In this document: piece after piece, positions 50,691-60,261 of the stretch
Layout: each line of letters starts with the position of its first letter
Numbering within the stretch: the stretch's first letter is position 1
NCBI GenBank assembly: GCA_029260575.1
Contig: JAJDDB010000027.1
Coordinates: forward strand, 498,501 to 562,500
Direction: 5' to 3'
Length of the DNA stretch: 64,000 nucleotides
Source: Phycisphaerales bacterium
GTDB lineage: Bacteria; Planctomycetota; Phycisphaerae; Phycisphaerales; SM1A02
Notes under the pieces: generated by a model
What the model was told of the DNA's origin: nothing
The model's input: only the letters and a program-made list of their open reading frames with translations
Databases searched by the model: none
Translations under genes and position numbers: made by a program

Positions 50691-51821
50691 TTACGATCGG
50701 AAGTATGTCCATCGCGCCAGGGTCAGAAGCAGCAGAATAATGACAGGCAGGAAGACGCCGACGGCCGGCGAAATGCCCGGCATGTCAATATTCATTCCCA
50801 GTCCGGCTCCCATCATTGCCGGGACTGCGATTCCGGCAGCGAACAGCGACTGTCTGAGCAGCGACGCTGGGCCGCGCAGCAGAAATGATGGCAGCGTCAG
50901 CGCCATCACGAGCAAATTCACGAGAACAACAGCAAACCGTGCGTATTTGTGGCGCGTCAACAGGCCGACATCGACAACGCTGGGCGTGGAGAGCATCTCC
51001 TCGATTTGCCGAAGGCTGAGCATGGCTGCGTATTCACTGTGGCGGCGCATTGTCAGCGCACGTGGCGACAAATCAGTTTCGTATACGGCAATGGGCTCGC
51101 GAATCGGCTCTGCACCGAGCATGCTGTTCGGATCAGCGGTGCGCACCGAGACCCCATCATGAAGCGTCCACGCATTTGCATTCGCCTTCCATGTCGCAGA
51201 GCGAGCGCTTATGCGCCGTGTGGTGCGACCGCGCTCATCGACTTCGAGAATCGTCGGATATTCCAGCACGGGATTCACAGGGTCAGGTCGGAAAAGTTGC
51301 GCCTGCACAACATTGCCGGCACTGTCGGGCGTGAGCGGTACGGCAAAACTGTCCAGTGTGGCCGAACCGATCTGGCCGTGATCCCGCAGCAGCAGCGGCG
51401 CAACCTTCGGCAGCATCGTCTCCTGATTCACAAGCTGCACAATGCTCAACATGAACGCGCATACGAGAAACGGCATGGCAACGCGGTACAGACTGACGCC
51501 TGATGCGAGCAGCGCAACAAGTTCCTTATGTCGATGCATCTGTGCGACGGTGAACGCCATCGCGCCGATCGCAATCAGGCCGTGCATATAGCTGTAGAAC
51601 ATGAAAATGCGCGGCGTCTGGAATTCTAGTACAAGCCCAAAGGTGCGGATGGTTGAAGCGAAGAAGGATGCATCGTCGCCAGTGAGTTCGCGACCCATCT
51701 CCACGAACCGGTCCAGGCTGAGCAGCAGATCGACCGAGATCGCAAAAAGAAACAGCAACATGAACAGGATCGTGAAGTTCACGAAGAAGCGGACGAAAAT
51801 ATATCGATCAATCAAGCGCAT
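50691..51821 (-). CDS. lptG: LptF/LptG family permease (LptG-like)
   Basis: 376 residues. YjgP/YjgQ family: N-terminal MRLIDRYIFVRFFVNFTILFMLLFLFAISVDLL, then the paired helices, a beta-jellyroll periplasmic domain in the middle (about 150-285), and the C-terminal helices ending VFLPVIILLLLTLARWTY. Together with LptF and LptB it extracts LPS from the inner membrane for transport to the outer membrane. It follows lptF by 14 bp. The shorter of the two permeases, so I label it LptG, but assignment between F and G is by size and order only. Confidence 0.85.
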   Translation of the reverse strand: MRLIDRYIFVRFFVNFTILFMLLFLFAISVDLLLSLDRFVEMGRELTGDDASFFASTIRTFGLVLEFQTPRIFMFYSYMHGLIAIGAMAFTVAQMHRHKELVALLASGVSLYRVAMPFLVCAFMLSIVQLVNQETMLPKVAPLLLRDHGQIGSATLDSFAVPLTPDSAGNVVQAQLFRPDPVNPVLEYPTILEVDERGRTTRRISARSATWKANANAWTLHDGVSVRTADPNSMLGAEPIREPIAVYETDLSPRALTMRRHSEYAAMLSLRQIEEMLSTPSVVDVGLLTRHKYARFAVVLVNLLVMALTLPSFLLRGPASLLRQSLFAAGIAVPAMMGAGLGMNIDMPGISPAVGVFLPVIILLLLTLARWTYFRS

Positions 51822-51835
51822 ACGTGTTGTCGGCG

Positions 51836-53452
51836 TCAGTTCCGCGCGAGTTTCATGTAGACCCTGCCGAAGATAATTGCGAGTAGTGCTGTGCCGCCCC
51901 ACATGATGACCGCACCGAACCATTTGCCATCGCGAAGCATCTGTTCGCCGCTGGAAATCATCAGCAGGTCTGCAATCGAAGGCAGGAACGCGATCAGGTA
52001 AATTGTCAACGGCAAGCTGCGGCGCATGTATATTGCCAGTATTGAACCCAGAAGCAGCAGCAGCATGGCGGTAATTGACAGCGCGTAGCGCTTTTGCAAA
52101 CGACTGTCGATCTCGCGATTAAGCTTTGCGATCTTGTCACGCACATCCTGAGCTTCGGTGGCGACATTCGAATGGTCGGCTTCGAATTGCGCAGCGCGGG
52201 CAAGCAACTCTGCAGCGGACATTTCATACAGGGAAGCGGTTGGTGTGCCTGTCAGGCGCAGCGCGGGTAGCGTAAGTTGTTCGCGCTGGTTGGGCGGGCC
52301 TGTTGATTGCGGCTCGCGCACAGTACAGCGCAGCAGAGTCAACTCGATCGTACGTGCATCGGACAGTGCGGTTGACACCGATGTCAGGAAGGCTTCATCT
52401 GTCTGAAAGATGCGCCGCACCGTGCCATTTTCGAGCTGGCGGATTTCGACAGGCAGGCCGGCCTTGTTTGAAAGCTGATCGCGTTTGAGGCGGGCCGCAA
52501 GGACTTCGTATGTTCGACCGTCAGAACCCGCTGAATGCAGCGTCAACATCCCGCCGGCACGAAGCTGTTCGTTAATCTGCTTGCGCAGCTCAACAGTCTC
52601 AAGCGCATCGGCAAGATCGCGGCGCTCGTTGCGCACCTGCCGAAACCGATCAGGTTCATCTCGCAGTCGCAGCAGTTCCGAGCGGCTCATGAGTTTGGGA
52701 TCGTCGTCGAATACATTGGGCACAACGATGTCGCGTTCGATTTCCGGAAAGCTCACAAGTTCCCCGCTGCTGTGGCTGTACGCCACCGCATCGAACAGCC
52801 TGAGCTTGAGAATGGTCTGACCTTCCCTGCGATACAGATCAACGATGGCACGGCTGGCGGTAACGTCCTTATGAATGCGGCCTTCATCGTCAAGCTCTGC
52901 TGCTGCAACGCGCCACAACTGCATCCGCGTGTCTGCCACACTGCCTTGCGGATTGTCCTCCACCACCATTCGCTGGGCATAAATCTGCAGATCCTTGAGG
53001 ATAAACGGCTGGCCGCTGTCGATCGATGCCTGAAAAATCTCCGTGATGTCTGTGACGATCGTGTGCTTCATCAGTGCCCAGAACCGGGGGATCACACCCT
53101 GCGTCAACACGATCATCACAATCGTCAGCGCCAGCCCCAGCGCCGCGATCGGCCCCAGAATCTGGCGATAGTTGATACCGCTGGCGGACATAGCCAGGAT
53201 TTCGTTGTCGGTTGCGCAGCGGTGCAGCACAATAGTGCCGGCAAATCCCGCAGCAAACGGCAGCGCGAACTGCATCATCGGCACTGTCGCCAACAACACA
53301 TACTTCAGCGTTTGCTGGGTATCGAGCAGCGCGTTGTTGGTCAGCGGCTTCACAGCTGCTCCAAAAGCAATCACCGTCACCAGCACGATGGTGGTGAGCG
53401 CGAGCACTTTGAGCAGCTCAATAAGGATGTACCGGGACAGCAACAACGGCAT
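51836..53452 (-). CDS. lptF: LptF/LptG family permease (LptF-like, long)
   Basis: 538 residues, longer than the usual 360-370. N-terminal MPLLLSRYILIELLKVLALTTIVLVTV, QFALPFAAGFAGTIVLHRCATDNEILAMSASGINYRQIL and C-terminal ALSITAMLLLLLGSILAIYMRRS are typical. The extra length lies in the periplasmic region (about 150-430), which includes coiled-coil-like and charged stretches. It is upstream of lptG in the same operon. The ATG at 53452 lacks a ribosome site. Confidence 0.85.
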   Translation of the reverse strand: MPLLLSRYILIELLKVLALTTIVLVTVIAFGAAVKPLTNNALLDTQQTLKYVLLATVPMMQFALPFAAGFAGTIVLHRCATDNEILAMSASGINYRQILGPIAALGLALTIVMIVLTQGVIPRFWALMKHTIVTDITEIFQASIDSGQPFILKDLQIYAQRMVVEDNPQGSVADTRMQLWRVAAAELDDEGRIHKDVTASRAIVDLYRREGQTILKLRLFDAVAYSHSSGELVSFPEIERDIVVPNVFDDDPKLMSRSELLRLRDEPDRFRQVRNERRDLADALETVELRKQINEQLRAGGMLTLHSAGSDGRTYEVLAARLKRDQLSNKAGLPVEIRQLENGTVRRIFQTDEAFLTSVSTALSDARTIELTLLRCTVREPQSTGPPNQREQLTLPALRLTGTPTASLYEMSAAELLARAAQFEADHSNVATEAQDVRDKIAKLNREIDSRLQKRYALSITAMLLLLLGSILAIYMRRSLPLTIYLIAFLPSIADLLMISSGEQMLRDGKWFGAVIMWGGTALLAIIFGRVYMKLARN

Positions 53453-53739
53453 AGACGGGCATTATTGACCAGTCAGCCGGTCTTCACCACTGACCGTCGA
53501 ATTCAATGTGCTGACAGCGCCAGCAGAGAATCTTGAAATTTCAGGTATCGGACGCGCTGAGAGCAACGTGATTTTCTGGGACTGACATCGCACAGGCAGC
53601 GCAAGGGCTGCGTTCTGCATGATCTGGGTTGCGTGGCTTGTGGAACACATGCCCAGCGGGGCTTGGTTTGCACCGCAACATATTCGATGAGTTGAAGTAC
53701 GGATCGGTGCCTGTATGTGCCGAACGGGGGTGGAACCAG

Positions 53740-54213
53740 ATGATCAGTACACATTCTTCAGGACAGTACAGATGTCGAGCCCGACGCGGGTTTACGCTTG
53801 TCGAGGCGCTCATGGCCAGCGGCATTCTGTTGGCTGTTGTGGTCAGTGTGACCGCAGCCATCACAGCAGGGCAGCAGAATTCCTACGAGGCGCAGCAGCG
53901 CATTGCAGGTGCACTTGCCGCTGAAGAGTTGCTCGGACGGCTGATCGTCGCGGAGTACAGCACCCTGCCAACGTACCACGGTCAAACGGAGAATGTCGGG
54001 GCCATGCTGGACATGAACGCGCAGCCGATGCCGGAGCTGTACGGTGCGATCGGGCGCGTTGTCACTGTCACGACGGTGCTTCAGAATCTCAGCAGTATGA
54101 ATGTCAAGGTGCGCGGGCGTGAAGTCGCGGTGCAAACGTTTGACGGCAACGGCAGAACGCTTGCAGAAGTGCGCACGTTTGTCCCCGAGCCGGCTGCCCA
54201 GTCACAACCCTGA
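53740..54213 (+). CDS. Minor pilin / pseudopilin (PilV/GspI-like)
   Basis: 157 residues. Prepilin leader RRGFTLVEALMASGILLAVVVSVTAAITAG, with Gly before the cleavage site and Glu+5. The rest (SYEAQQRIAGALAAEELLGRLIVAEYSTL...) resembles GspI/PilV minor pilins. A GGGGG-GG ribosome site precedes the ATG at 53740; upstream extension to 53629 has no signal sense. First gene of a four-pilin operon. Confidence 0.83.
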   Translation: MISTHSSGQYRCRARRGFTLVEALMASGILLAVVVSVTAAITAGQQNSYEAQQRIAGALAAEELLGRLIVAEYSTLPTYHGQTENVGAMLDMNAQPMPELYGAIGRVVTVTTVLQNLSSMNVKVRGREVAVQTFDGNGRTLAEVRTFVPEPAAQSQP

Positions 54214-54234
54214 AAGCGAGCGCAACGAACACGT

Positions 54235-54861
54235 ATGCCCATGCGACGCCCAATTCGACGCGGACTCAGCCTGCTTGAGCTGATCCTGGCTACAACCATC
54301 ACCGCTATGGTTGCTGCTGCGATTGCGGGCATGTTGTCTGCTGTAACGGCCGGTGTCGGCTCGAGCAATGACAGCCGGGCGGCGATGATCCGCACAAATG
54401 CGGGCAATACGCGTATCGGATCGTATGTTGCTCCGTCGCGGTGTCTGCTGGGCGTGTATGCAGATAGTGGCGTGGCGCTGTGGCAGGATGACACCCGACA
54501 AAGCGGAACTGTGCATGCAACAGAGATTCGCTGGCTGCTGTACGACTCCGAAACAGAGTCACTGAATGTGTACTTCGTTGAATTTCCGGATGAGTGGATG
54601 CAGGCAGCCAAAGACCTCGCAGATATTGAATATCCATCATCAACTGATTGGATCACAGTGCTGGAGACGTATCAGACCGCTGGTCATATTTCCATTGTCC
54701 CGCTGGTGGATGCGCTAAGCGCAGTAGCAGTCACAGCGGACGATGCAACGCCTCTTGACGCGCGCCAGGTGTACTTTGACTTGGATATGCGCACCGGCAA
54801 CGGTGTGCTGCAGTCGCGCGTTGCCAGTGTCGTACACTATCACGAAAGGCCGGATGCATGA
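54235..54861 (+). CDS. Minor pilin / pseudopilin (PilW/GspJ-like)
   Basis: 208 residues. Leader RRGLSLLELILATTITAMVAAAIAGMLSAV: cleavage after Gly, Glu+5 present. The C-terminal part is a beta-rich region with no named domain. It starts 21 bp after the previous pilin gene and its end overlaps the next start by 4 bp (ATGA, 54858-54861). A second Met two codons in is an equal start candidate. Confidence 0.8.
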   Translation: MPMRRPIRRGLSLLELILATTITAMVAAAIAGMLSAVTAGVGSSNDSRAAMIRTNAGNTRIGSYVAPSRCLLGVYADSGVALWQDDTRQSGTVHATEIRWLLYDSETESLNVYFVEFPDEWMQAAKDLADIEYPSSTDWITVLETYQTAGHISIVPLVDALSAVAVTADDATPLDARQVYFDLDMRTGNGVLQSRVASVVHYHERPDA

Positions 54862-56585
54862 GCAATCGTCATCGAGTCGCCCATTATTCGTTTCTGAATC
54901 AACCCAGCCGCCCGCGGCGCGGCGTAGCCATGCTGCTGGTGCTTATCAGCCTGGCTACGGCAACGATTCTGACGATGGCGTATGTGTCCAGCCGGGACAA
55001 CTCCATTGAGATCGGCGCGAATGTCGCTGATTCAGCAACGGCGCGCTGGTCGGCGATGTCCGGCCTTGAACTTGGCATTGCAGTTCTCGAAACTGAGTCT
55101 GACTGGCGCACGAATCACACCAACGGATTGATCCTGGACAATTACGCCCTGGGTGATGCGCTGGTTGATCTGCTTGCAGAGGACATCGAGACCGGAGCCC
55201 TGCCTACGGAATCGACCAGCGATGTTCGATTGACTTCGATTGCTTCAGTCGGCGGCGTTACACAAACCGCCTCAGCAACTGCGCATGTCGATGATTCAGC
55301 AGCGAGCGGCATTGATCTCGATCTGAGCGAATTCTCCGTCTTCACATCGGGTCCTGTTCTTCTCAAGAATAACTCAACGATTACACGGTGGCCGACCGCG
55401 CCCGCAAGTGCAATGGGTAAACGCATCTCGATGGGTACGCAAAGCCTTTCTTCAGGCTCTGTGATGATCGAGAACAATGCAGCCGCAATCGACACTACAG
55501 TATATTTGGGTGCTGGCGCATCGGGTACTGCCGTTATGAACACCGCAAGTCCGGGCCTGGACACTGAAGGCCTGCTGGCCAACATCCCGCTTCCTGCCCC
55601 GCCGCAGCCGAACGTTCAGTCTGTTGAGGAAACTCAGAATGAGAACCTCAATTTTACGGATCTCAGCGTTTCCAACCCTACATCAATCGAATTTGACTCA
55701 CGTTATGACAATATAGAAGTTTCATCGAAGATGGGCATCCTTCAACTTGATGGCGACATCACACTCGTCGCCGAGCAAAACATACACCTGCGCAACGATT
55801 CCGGCGTCGTCGTCAACGGCAATGTCACGATCGTGGTGTTCGATGACCTCGTGCTTGATAATAAGAGTTTCATCGAATTGATGCCGGGTGCTTCGCTTAC
55901 CCTGTTCGTCACTGGAGATGTCTCTCTCGACGATGCATACATAGGCAACCTTCGAGCAGACCGAAGTGTTCTCGACACCTCCGGTAATGAGTCATATATG
56001 AACCCCGAACGAATCACGATCTTCGACATGGAAAATGACTCCACATGGACCACGAAAGATGCAACAGTTGTCAAAGCGAATATCTATACGCCACGCATGA
56101 ATATGGTATTGGCTGATGATACGGCGATCTACGGCAGAGTTGCCGTAGCAAAATTGGAGATGAAGAATCGTGCAGCCATTTTCTACGACCATGCGCTGAA
56201 CTCCGGCGGTGGGTACACAAATCCGAACAGCATGGTCTTTGAAGCTGATGGCACGCTCAAGAGTGATGTGACAAGCCTGGCGTCACTTGATCCCGCCGAT
56301 CTGCAAGCGCTTGCAGATGCACTCGCGGCGCCGGTCACGAACTTGCTCGGCGAGCTGTTGAATCCATTACTCGGTGGTGGCGGCGGTGAGGTCGTGCTCG
56401 GGCCGACTGATCCAACTCCACGGACGATCACGGTAGTCATGGACTTTGAGCAGCATGGTGCAGATTCCAGCACGTGGGAATCTCAAGCTGATGGCGCGAT
56501 TGTGGTGAAAATCAATAATTCAGGCAGCGGCACGGAATTCACCGCAAGCTTTGAGGCGCCCGGTCCCTTGACGATCGTGCGATAA
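54858..56585 (+). CDS. PilX/GspK-like protein with DUF7305-type beta domain
   Basis: 575 residues. The N-terminus RRGVAMLLVLISLATATILTMAYVSSRD fits PilX/GspK-type leaders, which lack the Glu+5 needed for normal subunit packing and cap the pilus tip. The large C-terminal part is beta-helix-like: DGDITLVAEQNIHLRNDSGVVVNGNVTIVVFDDLVLDNKSFIELMPGASLTLFVTGDVSLDDAYIG resembles DUF7305 domains. A Gly-rich loop (LLGGGGGEV) lies near 510. It is translationally coupled to the upstream pilin. Probably a tip or adhesive component. Confidence 0.78.
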   Translation: MSNRHRVAHYSFLNQPSRPRRGVAMLLVLISLATATILTMAYVSSRDNSIEIGANVADSATARWSAMSGLELGIAVLETESDWRTNHTNGLILDNYALGDALVDLLAEDIETGALPTESTSDVRLTSIASVGGVTQTASATAHVDDSAASGIDLDLSEFSVFTSGPVLLKNNSTITRWPTAPASAMGKRISMGTQSLSSGSVMIENNAAAIDTTVYLGAGASGTAVMNTASPGLDTEGLLANIPLPAPPQPNVQSVEETQNENLNFTDLSVSNPTSIEFDSRYDNIEVSSKMGILQLDGDITLVAEQNIHLRNDSGVVVNGNVTIVVFDDLVLDNKSFIELMPGASLTLFVTGDVSLDDAYIGNLRADRSVLDTSGNESYMNPERITIFDMENDSTWTTKDATVVKANIYTPRMNMVLADDTAIYGRVAVAKLEMKNRAAIFYDHALNSGGGYTNPNSMVFEADGTLKSDVTSLASLDPADLQALADALAAPVTNLLGELLNPLLGGGGGEVVLGPTDPTPRTITVVMDFEQHGADSSTWESQADGAIVVKINNSGSGTEFTASFEAPGPLTIVR

Positions 56586-56622
56586 AGCGCCGTACAACCG
56601 GAGGACCCGCAGGGGGCTATAC

Positions 56623-57219
56623 ATGCAGGCATCGTTACGGCAAACCTGTTCTCAGCGCGGTTTCACGCTTCTGGAACTGATGGTGGCGCTCACCATCATT
56701 GCAGTCGTTGCCGTTACTGTAATGCCGCAGTTCCGAAATGAGGATCGCTTGCGCGTCATTGCAGCAGCGCAGATCCTGACTTCGGATATTGAAGCTGCAC
56801 AGGTGATGACCATCTCGTATCCCGAACAACCGGTAGTTGTTCGCTTTGATACTGCCGCAGGTCAATACTGGCTGGCGGAATCCGCCACGCCGGATACGCC
56901 GATCCTGCATCAACCCACCGGCGTGGAGTATCTGGTCGAATTTGGCGTTGGCAGAGCGGCCGCGGCCAACGGCGTCACGATTACGGTCTCCAATACGACC
57001 GACGACACGATCGAGTTTGATTCGAACGGCGGGCTTATGGATTTCACTTCCGCCCCGGCGATTCGACTGCAGCGCGGCGAAGCGATTATTGAACTGATCA
57101 TCGCACCGACGACAGGCTCGGTTATTGAAACCACCGTCGAATTTGTCGAAGGGGGTGGGAGCATGGAAGCTCAGGAGGGAATCGTTCCCGGAGGCGGGCT
57201 TGGCGGAGGTGGGTTGTAA
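56623..57219 (+). CDS. GspH/FimT-like pseudopilin
   Basis: 198 residues. Leader QRGFTLLELMVALTIIAVVAVTVMPQFRNEDRLRVIAAAQILTSDIEAAQ, followed by beta-rich VVRFDTAAGQYWL and DTIEFDSNGGLMDF, as in GspH/FimT. The C-terminus is Gly-rich (GGGLGGGGL). It ends the operon 37 bp after the PilX-like gene and converges with the NtrC-type regulator gene. Confidence 0.82.
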   Translation: MQASLRQTCSQRGFTLLELMVALTIIAVVAVTVMPQFRNEDRLRVIAAAQILTSDIEAAQVMTISYPEQPVVVRFDTAAGQYWLAESATPDTPILHQPTGVEYLVEFGVGRAAAANGVTITVSNTTDDTIEFDSNGGLMDFTSAPAIRLQRGEAIIELIIAPTTGSVIETTVEFVEGGGSMEAQEGIVPGGGLGGGGL

Positions 57220-57249
57220 TTCCGCCGGGACTGCGCACGTCGCGCCTAC

Positions 57250-58632
57250 TCACTTCAAGCCATATTCCTTGAGCTTGCGATACAGCGTGCGTTCGCCGAT
57301 ACCGAGCAGCTTTGATGCGTGTTCGCGATTGCCGCCGGTCATCGCCAGGGTCTGGCGTATTGCTTCCTTTTCCAGCTTGTCCAGCCCGACGCCTGCCAAA
57401 CTTCCGACGCTCAGATCTTCGTCTGATTCGCTCATCCGAATGTCTTCGGGAACGTGTCGAACATCGATCGCCGGCCCGTCGCAGGTCACGATGATCTTCT
57501 GCATGGTGTTGAGCAGTTCGCGGACATTGCCCGGCCAGTGGTACGCAACCAGTCGTAACATCGCCGGCTCTGAAACCTTCAACGGCTGTCTGCCCATCTC
57601 CGCTGCAAAGCGCCCTGCAGAGTGATTCACCAGCAGCGGAATGTCATCACGCCGATCGCGCAGCGGCGGCACGTGTATTTCAGCAGCATTAATGCGGTAA
57701 TACAGATCTTCGCGGAAACTGCTGTCTTTCACCATCGCTTTGAGGTCGCGATTCGTCGCGCTCACAAATCGTACATCGACCTTGCGCATTTCATTTGCGC
57801 CCAGGCGAACGATCTCGCCGGTCTCAAGTACACGCAGGAGCTTCGCCTGCATGGACAGCGGCATGTCGCCGATCTCATCAAGAAACAGCGTTCCACCATC
57901 GGCATACTCGAAAACGCCTTCTCGATCACGATCAGCGCCGGTGAAGGCGCCTCGCACGTGGCCGAACAGTTGATCTTCAAGCAACGTTTCACTCTGGCCG
58001 GCCGCGTTGAACGTGACATACCGCTTCTTTGTGCGAGTCGAATGCTTATGTAGCGCGGCTGCGATGAGTTCCTTGCCAGTGCCGGATTCACCTGCAATGA
58101 GAACAGGAATGGTGCTGGGCGCGACCTGTTTGATCGTGGCAATGACCTGTCGAATCGCAGTCGACTCGCCGATGATTCCCTCGAAGCCATACGCAGCATC
58201 GAGTTGGCCCTGCAGGCCGACGTTCTGATGCCGAAGCAAGACTGTCTCGGCGGCGCGGTTGACGAGATTGCGGAAGACTTCCAGGTCCAGCGGCTTTTCG
58301 ATGAAGTCGTATGCCCCGCCCTGCAGTGCCGCTTTGGCGGTGGGCACGTCGCCGTGGGCGGTGACCATGATTGTTTCAGCTTCGGGCTGATGTTCGTTGG
58401 CGAGTTTGAGAATCGCAAGACCGGTGGTTTCGCTTTCCATGACCAGGTCGGTGACGATCACATCAAACTTGCCGTGCTGCAATTCATCTGCGGCACCGCT
58501 GAGGTCATGAACAATTGTGCAGACGTGGCCGGGCTTGCGCAGGGCCTCTGCCATGACATCAGCGTGATCCGGCTCATCATCGATGACGAGGACCTGGGCG
58601 TGAAGTTCCGCTTTCGTCGATACGTCTGCCAT
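57250..58632 (-). CDS. NtrC-family sigma-54-dependent response regulator
   Basis: 460 residues. Receiver domain: VLVIDDE, phosphoacceptor Asp62 in VIVTDLVM, conserved VTAHGD and EKPL. AAA+ domain: Walker A GESGTGKE (181-188), sigma-54 contact GAFTGA (228-233), GGTLFLDEIGDMP and FREDLYYRINAAEI. C-terminal Fis-type helix-turn-helix GGNREHASKLLGIGERTLYRKLKEYGL. GAFTGA means it can activate RpoN promoters, such as the one upstream of flgI; which genes it serves is not shown. The start at MADVSTKAEL (58632) is chosen because upstream residues have no receiver character. No sensor kinase is adjacent. Confidence 0.93.
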   Translation of the reverse strand: MADVSTKAELHAQVLVIDDEPDHADVMAEALRKPGHVCTIVHDLSGAADELQHGKFDVIVTDLVMESETTGLAILKLANEHQPEAETIMVTAHGDVPTAKAALQGGAYDFIEKPLDLEVFRNLVNRAAETVLLRHQNVGLQGQLDAAYGFEGIIGESTAIRQVIATIKQVAPSTIPVLIAGESGTGKELIAAALHKHSTRTKKRYVTFNAAGQSETLLEDQLFGHVRGAFTGADRDREGVFEYADGGTLFLDEIGDMPLSMQAKLLRVLETGEIVRLGANEMRKVDVRFVSATNRDLKAMVKDSSFREDLYYRINAAEIHVPPLRDRRDDIPLLVNHSAGRFAAEMGRQPLKVSEPAMLRLVAYHWPGNVRELLNTMQKIIVTCDGPAIDVRHVPEDIRMSESDEDLSVGSLAGVGLDKLEKEAIRQTLAMTGGNREHASKLLGIGERTLYRKLKEYGLK

Positions 58633-58759
58633 AGGTCGAAGATTGTATCGAACAGACGTATGCTCGAAAGTGCCGTCAGGAGCGCGACCGAACGGGCATG
58701 GATTGTCTCCAGTGTTTTCTGGACTATCTGTACCGATACCAGTCGATAGAATCGACGCA

Positions 58760-60250
58760 ATGACACCCGCTGCCACCACGATCGCACCCCCAACGACAAC
58801 GGCTTTTGCGGCTCCGATTGATTTTTCCAGCAAGTCGCTGCATTTCATCGGCATCGGCGGGTGCGGGATGAGTGGGCTGGCCCGTGTGCTCAGCCGGCTG
58901 GGGGCGCTGTGCAGCGGCTCGGATACAACGCCCAGTGAATTCACCGCAGCGCTGCAGCATGAGAAAATTGCTGTTCGATTTGATCAGTCCTCGGGTGAAC
59001 TGCCGCAGCGCTGTGATTTCGTCATCGCATCGGCAGCGATCAAGGCGGATCATCCTGAGTTGCTAGCTGCCGAAGCACGCGGAATCGCTGTGTTGACGTA
59101 TGCCGAAGCGCTCGGCCATGTTCAGGCGCAGCGCACCGGCGTTTCGATTGCTGGCACGCATGGCAAGAGTACGACCGCGGCCATGCTTTGTCATGTGCTC
59201 ATCGAGTCCGGCCTGGATCCGAGCTTTATTGTCGGCGCGAATTGTGCGCAGATCGGCGGCGGCAGCCGCACCGGCGCCGCAACGATTCCTGCTGGTCCGA
59301 TGCTGCGCAAACCTGCTTTGTTCATTGCTGAAGCGTGCGAATTCAATCGATCGTTTCATCACCACCGCCCCACAATCGCACTGATCAACAACGTAGAGGA
59401 AGATCATCTCGACATCTACGGCTCGCTGGAGCATGTGGTCGAAGCATTTGCGCAGTTCGCGCAACTGGTGCCGAACGATGTTGACGGAGGCAGGTTGTTG
59501 ATTGGTCACGATGGCGCACACCGGCGTGAGATTACTGCCGGGCTGAACTGTGCCGTGCAGACGTTTGGGTTCAATCCGTCTGCGGATTGGCACGTGACCT
59601 TTGACCCGGCAAAGAATACGGTCACCGTGCAACACGGCCACGAAGTATGTGCGACGTGGACGCTTTCGATGGCTGGAGATCATAATGCTCTGAATTCCGC
59701 TGCGGCGGCAATTCTCGCGCATAGTTTCGGCGCCACGTGGAACGACATCGCAGCGGCGCTTTCGAGTTTTCGGGGCATTGATCGGCGCATGCAGCGGCTG
59801 GGTGAACGTGTTGTCAACGGCGGCATTGTCACGATCTTTGACGATTACGGACACCACCCCACAGAGATAGATGCGACGCTTCGAGCCTTGCGGCAAAGTG
59901 AAAAACCGCAGCGGCTGATCTGCGTGTTTCAGCCGCACCAGCACAGCCGCACACGGTTCCTGCTTGAACAGTTCGCCAATAGTTTTTCATCAGCGGACAT
60001 CGTGATCGTGCCGCACATCTATTTTGTGCGCGATTCGGAGATCGAAAAGCATCGCGTGAGCGCGCATGATCTTGTCGATCGCCTACGCGAATTGGGCGTG
60101 ACGGCGCTGCATCTGTATCCGTTTGATGCGATTGTCGAGCAGCTTGAAGTGATCTGCCGGCCGGGTGATCTGCTTGTCATCATGGGCGCTGGTCCGGTGT
60201 GGCAGGTGGGTAAGGCATTTCTGAATTCCGCAAGTGATCCGGCCACTTGA
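58760..60250 (+). CDS. murC: UDP-N-acetylmuramate-L-alanine ligase
   Basis: 496 residues. Adds L-Ala to UDP-MurNAc in peptidoglycan synthesis. N-terminal HFIGIGGCGMSGLARVLSRLGALCSGSD, ATP-binding AGTHGKSTTAAML (132-143), ACEFNRSFHHHRPTIALINNVEEDHLDIYG, AAAILAHSFG, and FDDYGHHPTEIDATLRA are all present. The first 22 residues are a Thr/Ala/Pro-rich lead. Start at 58760; the frame is open 117 nt further. murB follows directly. Confidence 0.95.
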   Translation: MTPAATTIAPPTTTAFAAPIDFSSKSLHFIGIGGCGMSGLARVLSRLGALCSGSDTTPSEFTAALQHEKIAVRFDQSSGELPQRCDFVIASAAIKADHPELLAAEARGIAVLTYAEALGHVQAQRTGVSIAGTHGKSTTAAMLCHVLIESGLDPSFIVGANCAQIGGGSRTGAATIPAGPMLRKPALFIAEACEFNRSFHHHRPTIALINNVEEDHLDIYGSLEHVVEAFAQFAQLVPNDVDGGRLLIGHDGAHRREITAGLNCAVQTFGFNPSADWHVTFDPAKNTVTVQHGHEVCATWTLSMAGDHNALNSAAAAILAHSFGATWNDIAAALSSFRGIDRRMQRLGERVVNGGIVTIFDDYGHHPTEIDATLRALRQSEKPQRLICVFQPHQHSRTRFLLEQFANSFSSADIVIVPHIYFVRDSEIEKHRVSAHDLVDRLRELGVTALHLYPFDAIVEQLEVICRPGDLLVIMGAGPVWQVGKAFLNSASDPAT

Positions 60251-60261
60251 GATTCACTACC

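Noticed and set aside
53595-53608. GG-N10-GC spacing upstream of the pilin operon as a sigma-54 site
   Set aside because: Only the two dinucleotides match; the flanking TGGCACG and TTGC bases do not.
59063-59944. 293-codon minus-strand frame opposite murC
   Set aside because: MurC motifs are complete on the plus strand; the antisense product lacks any signature.
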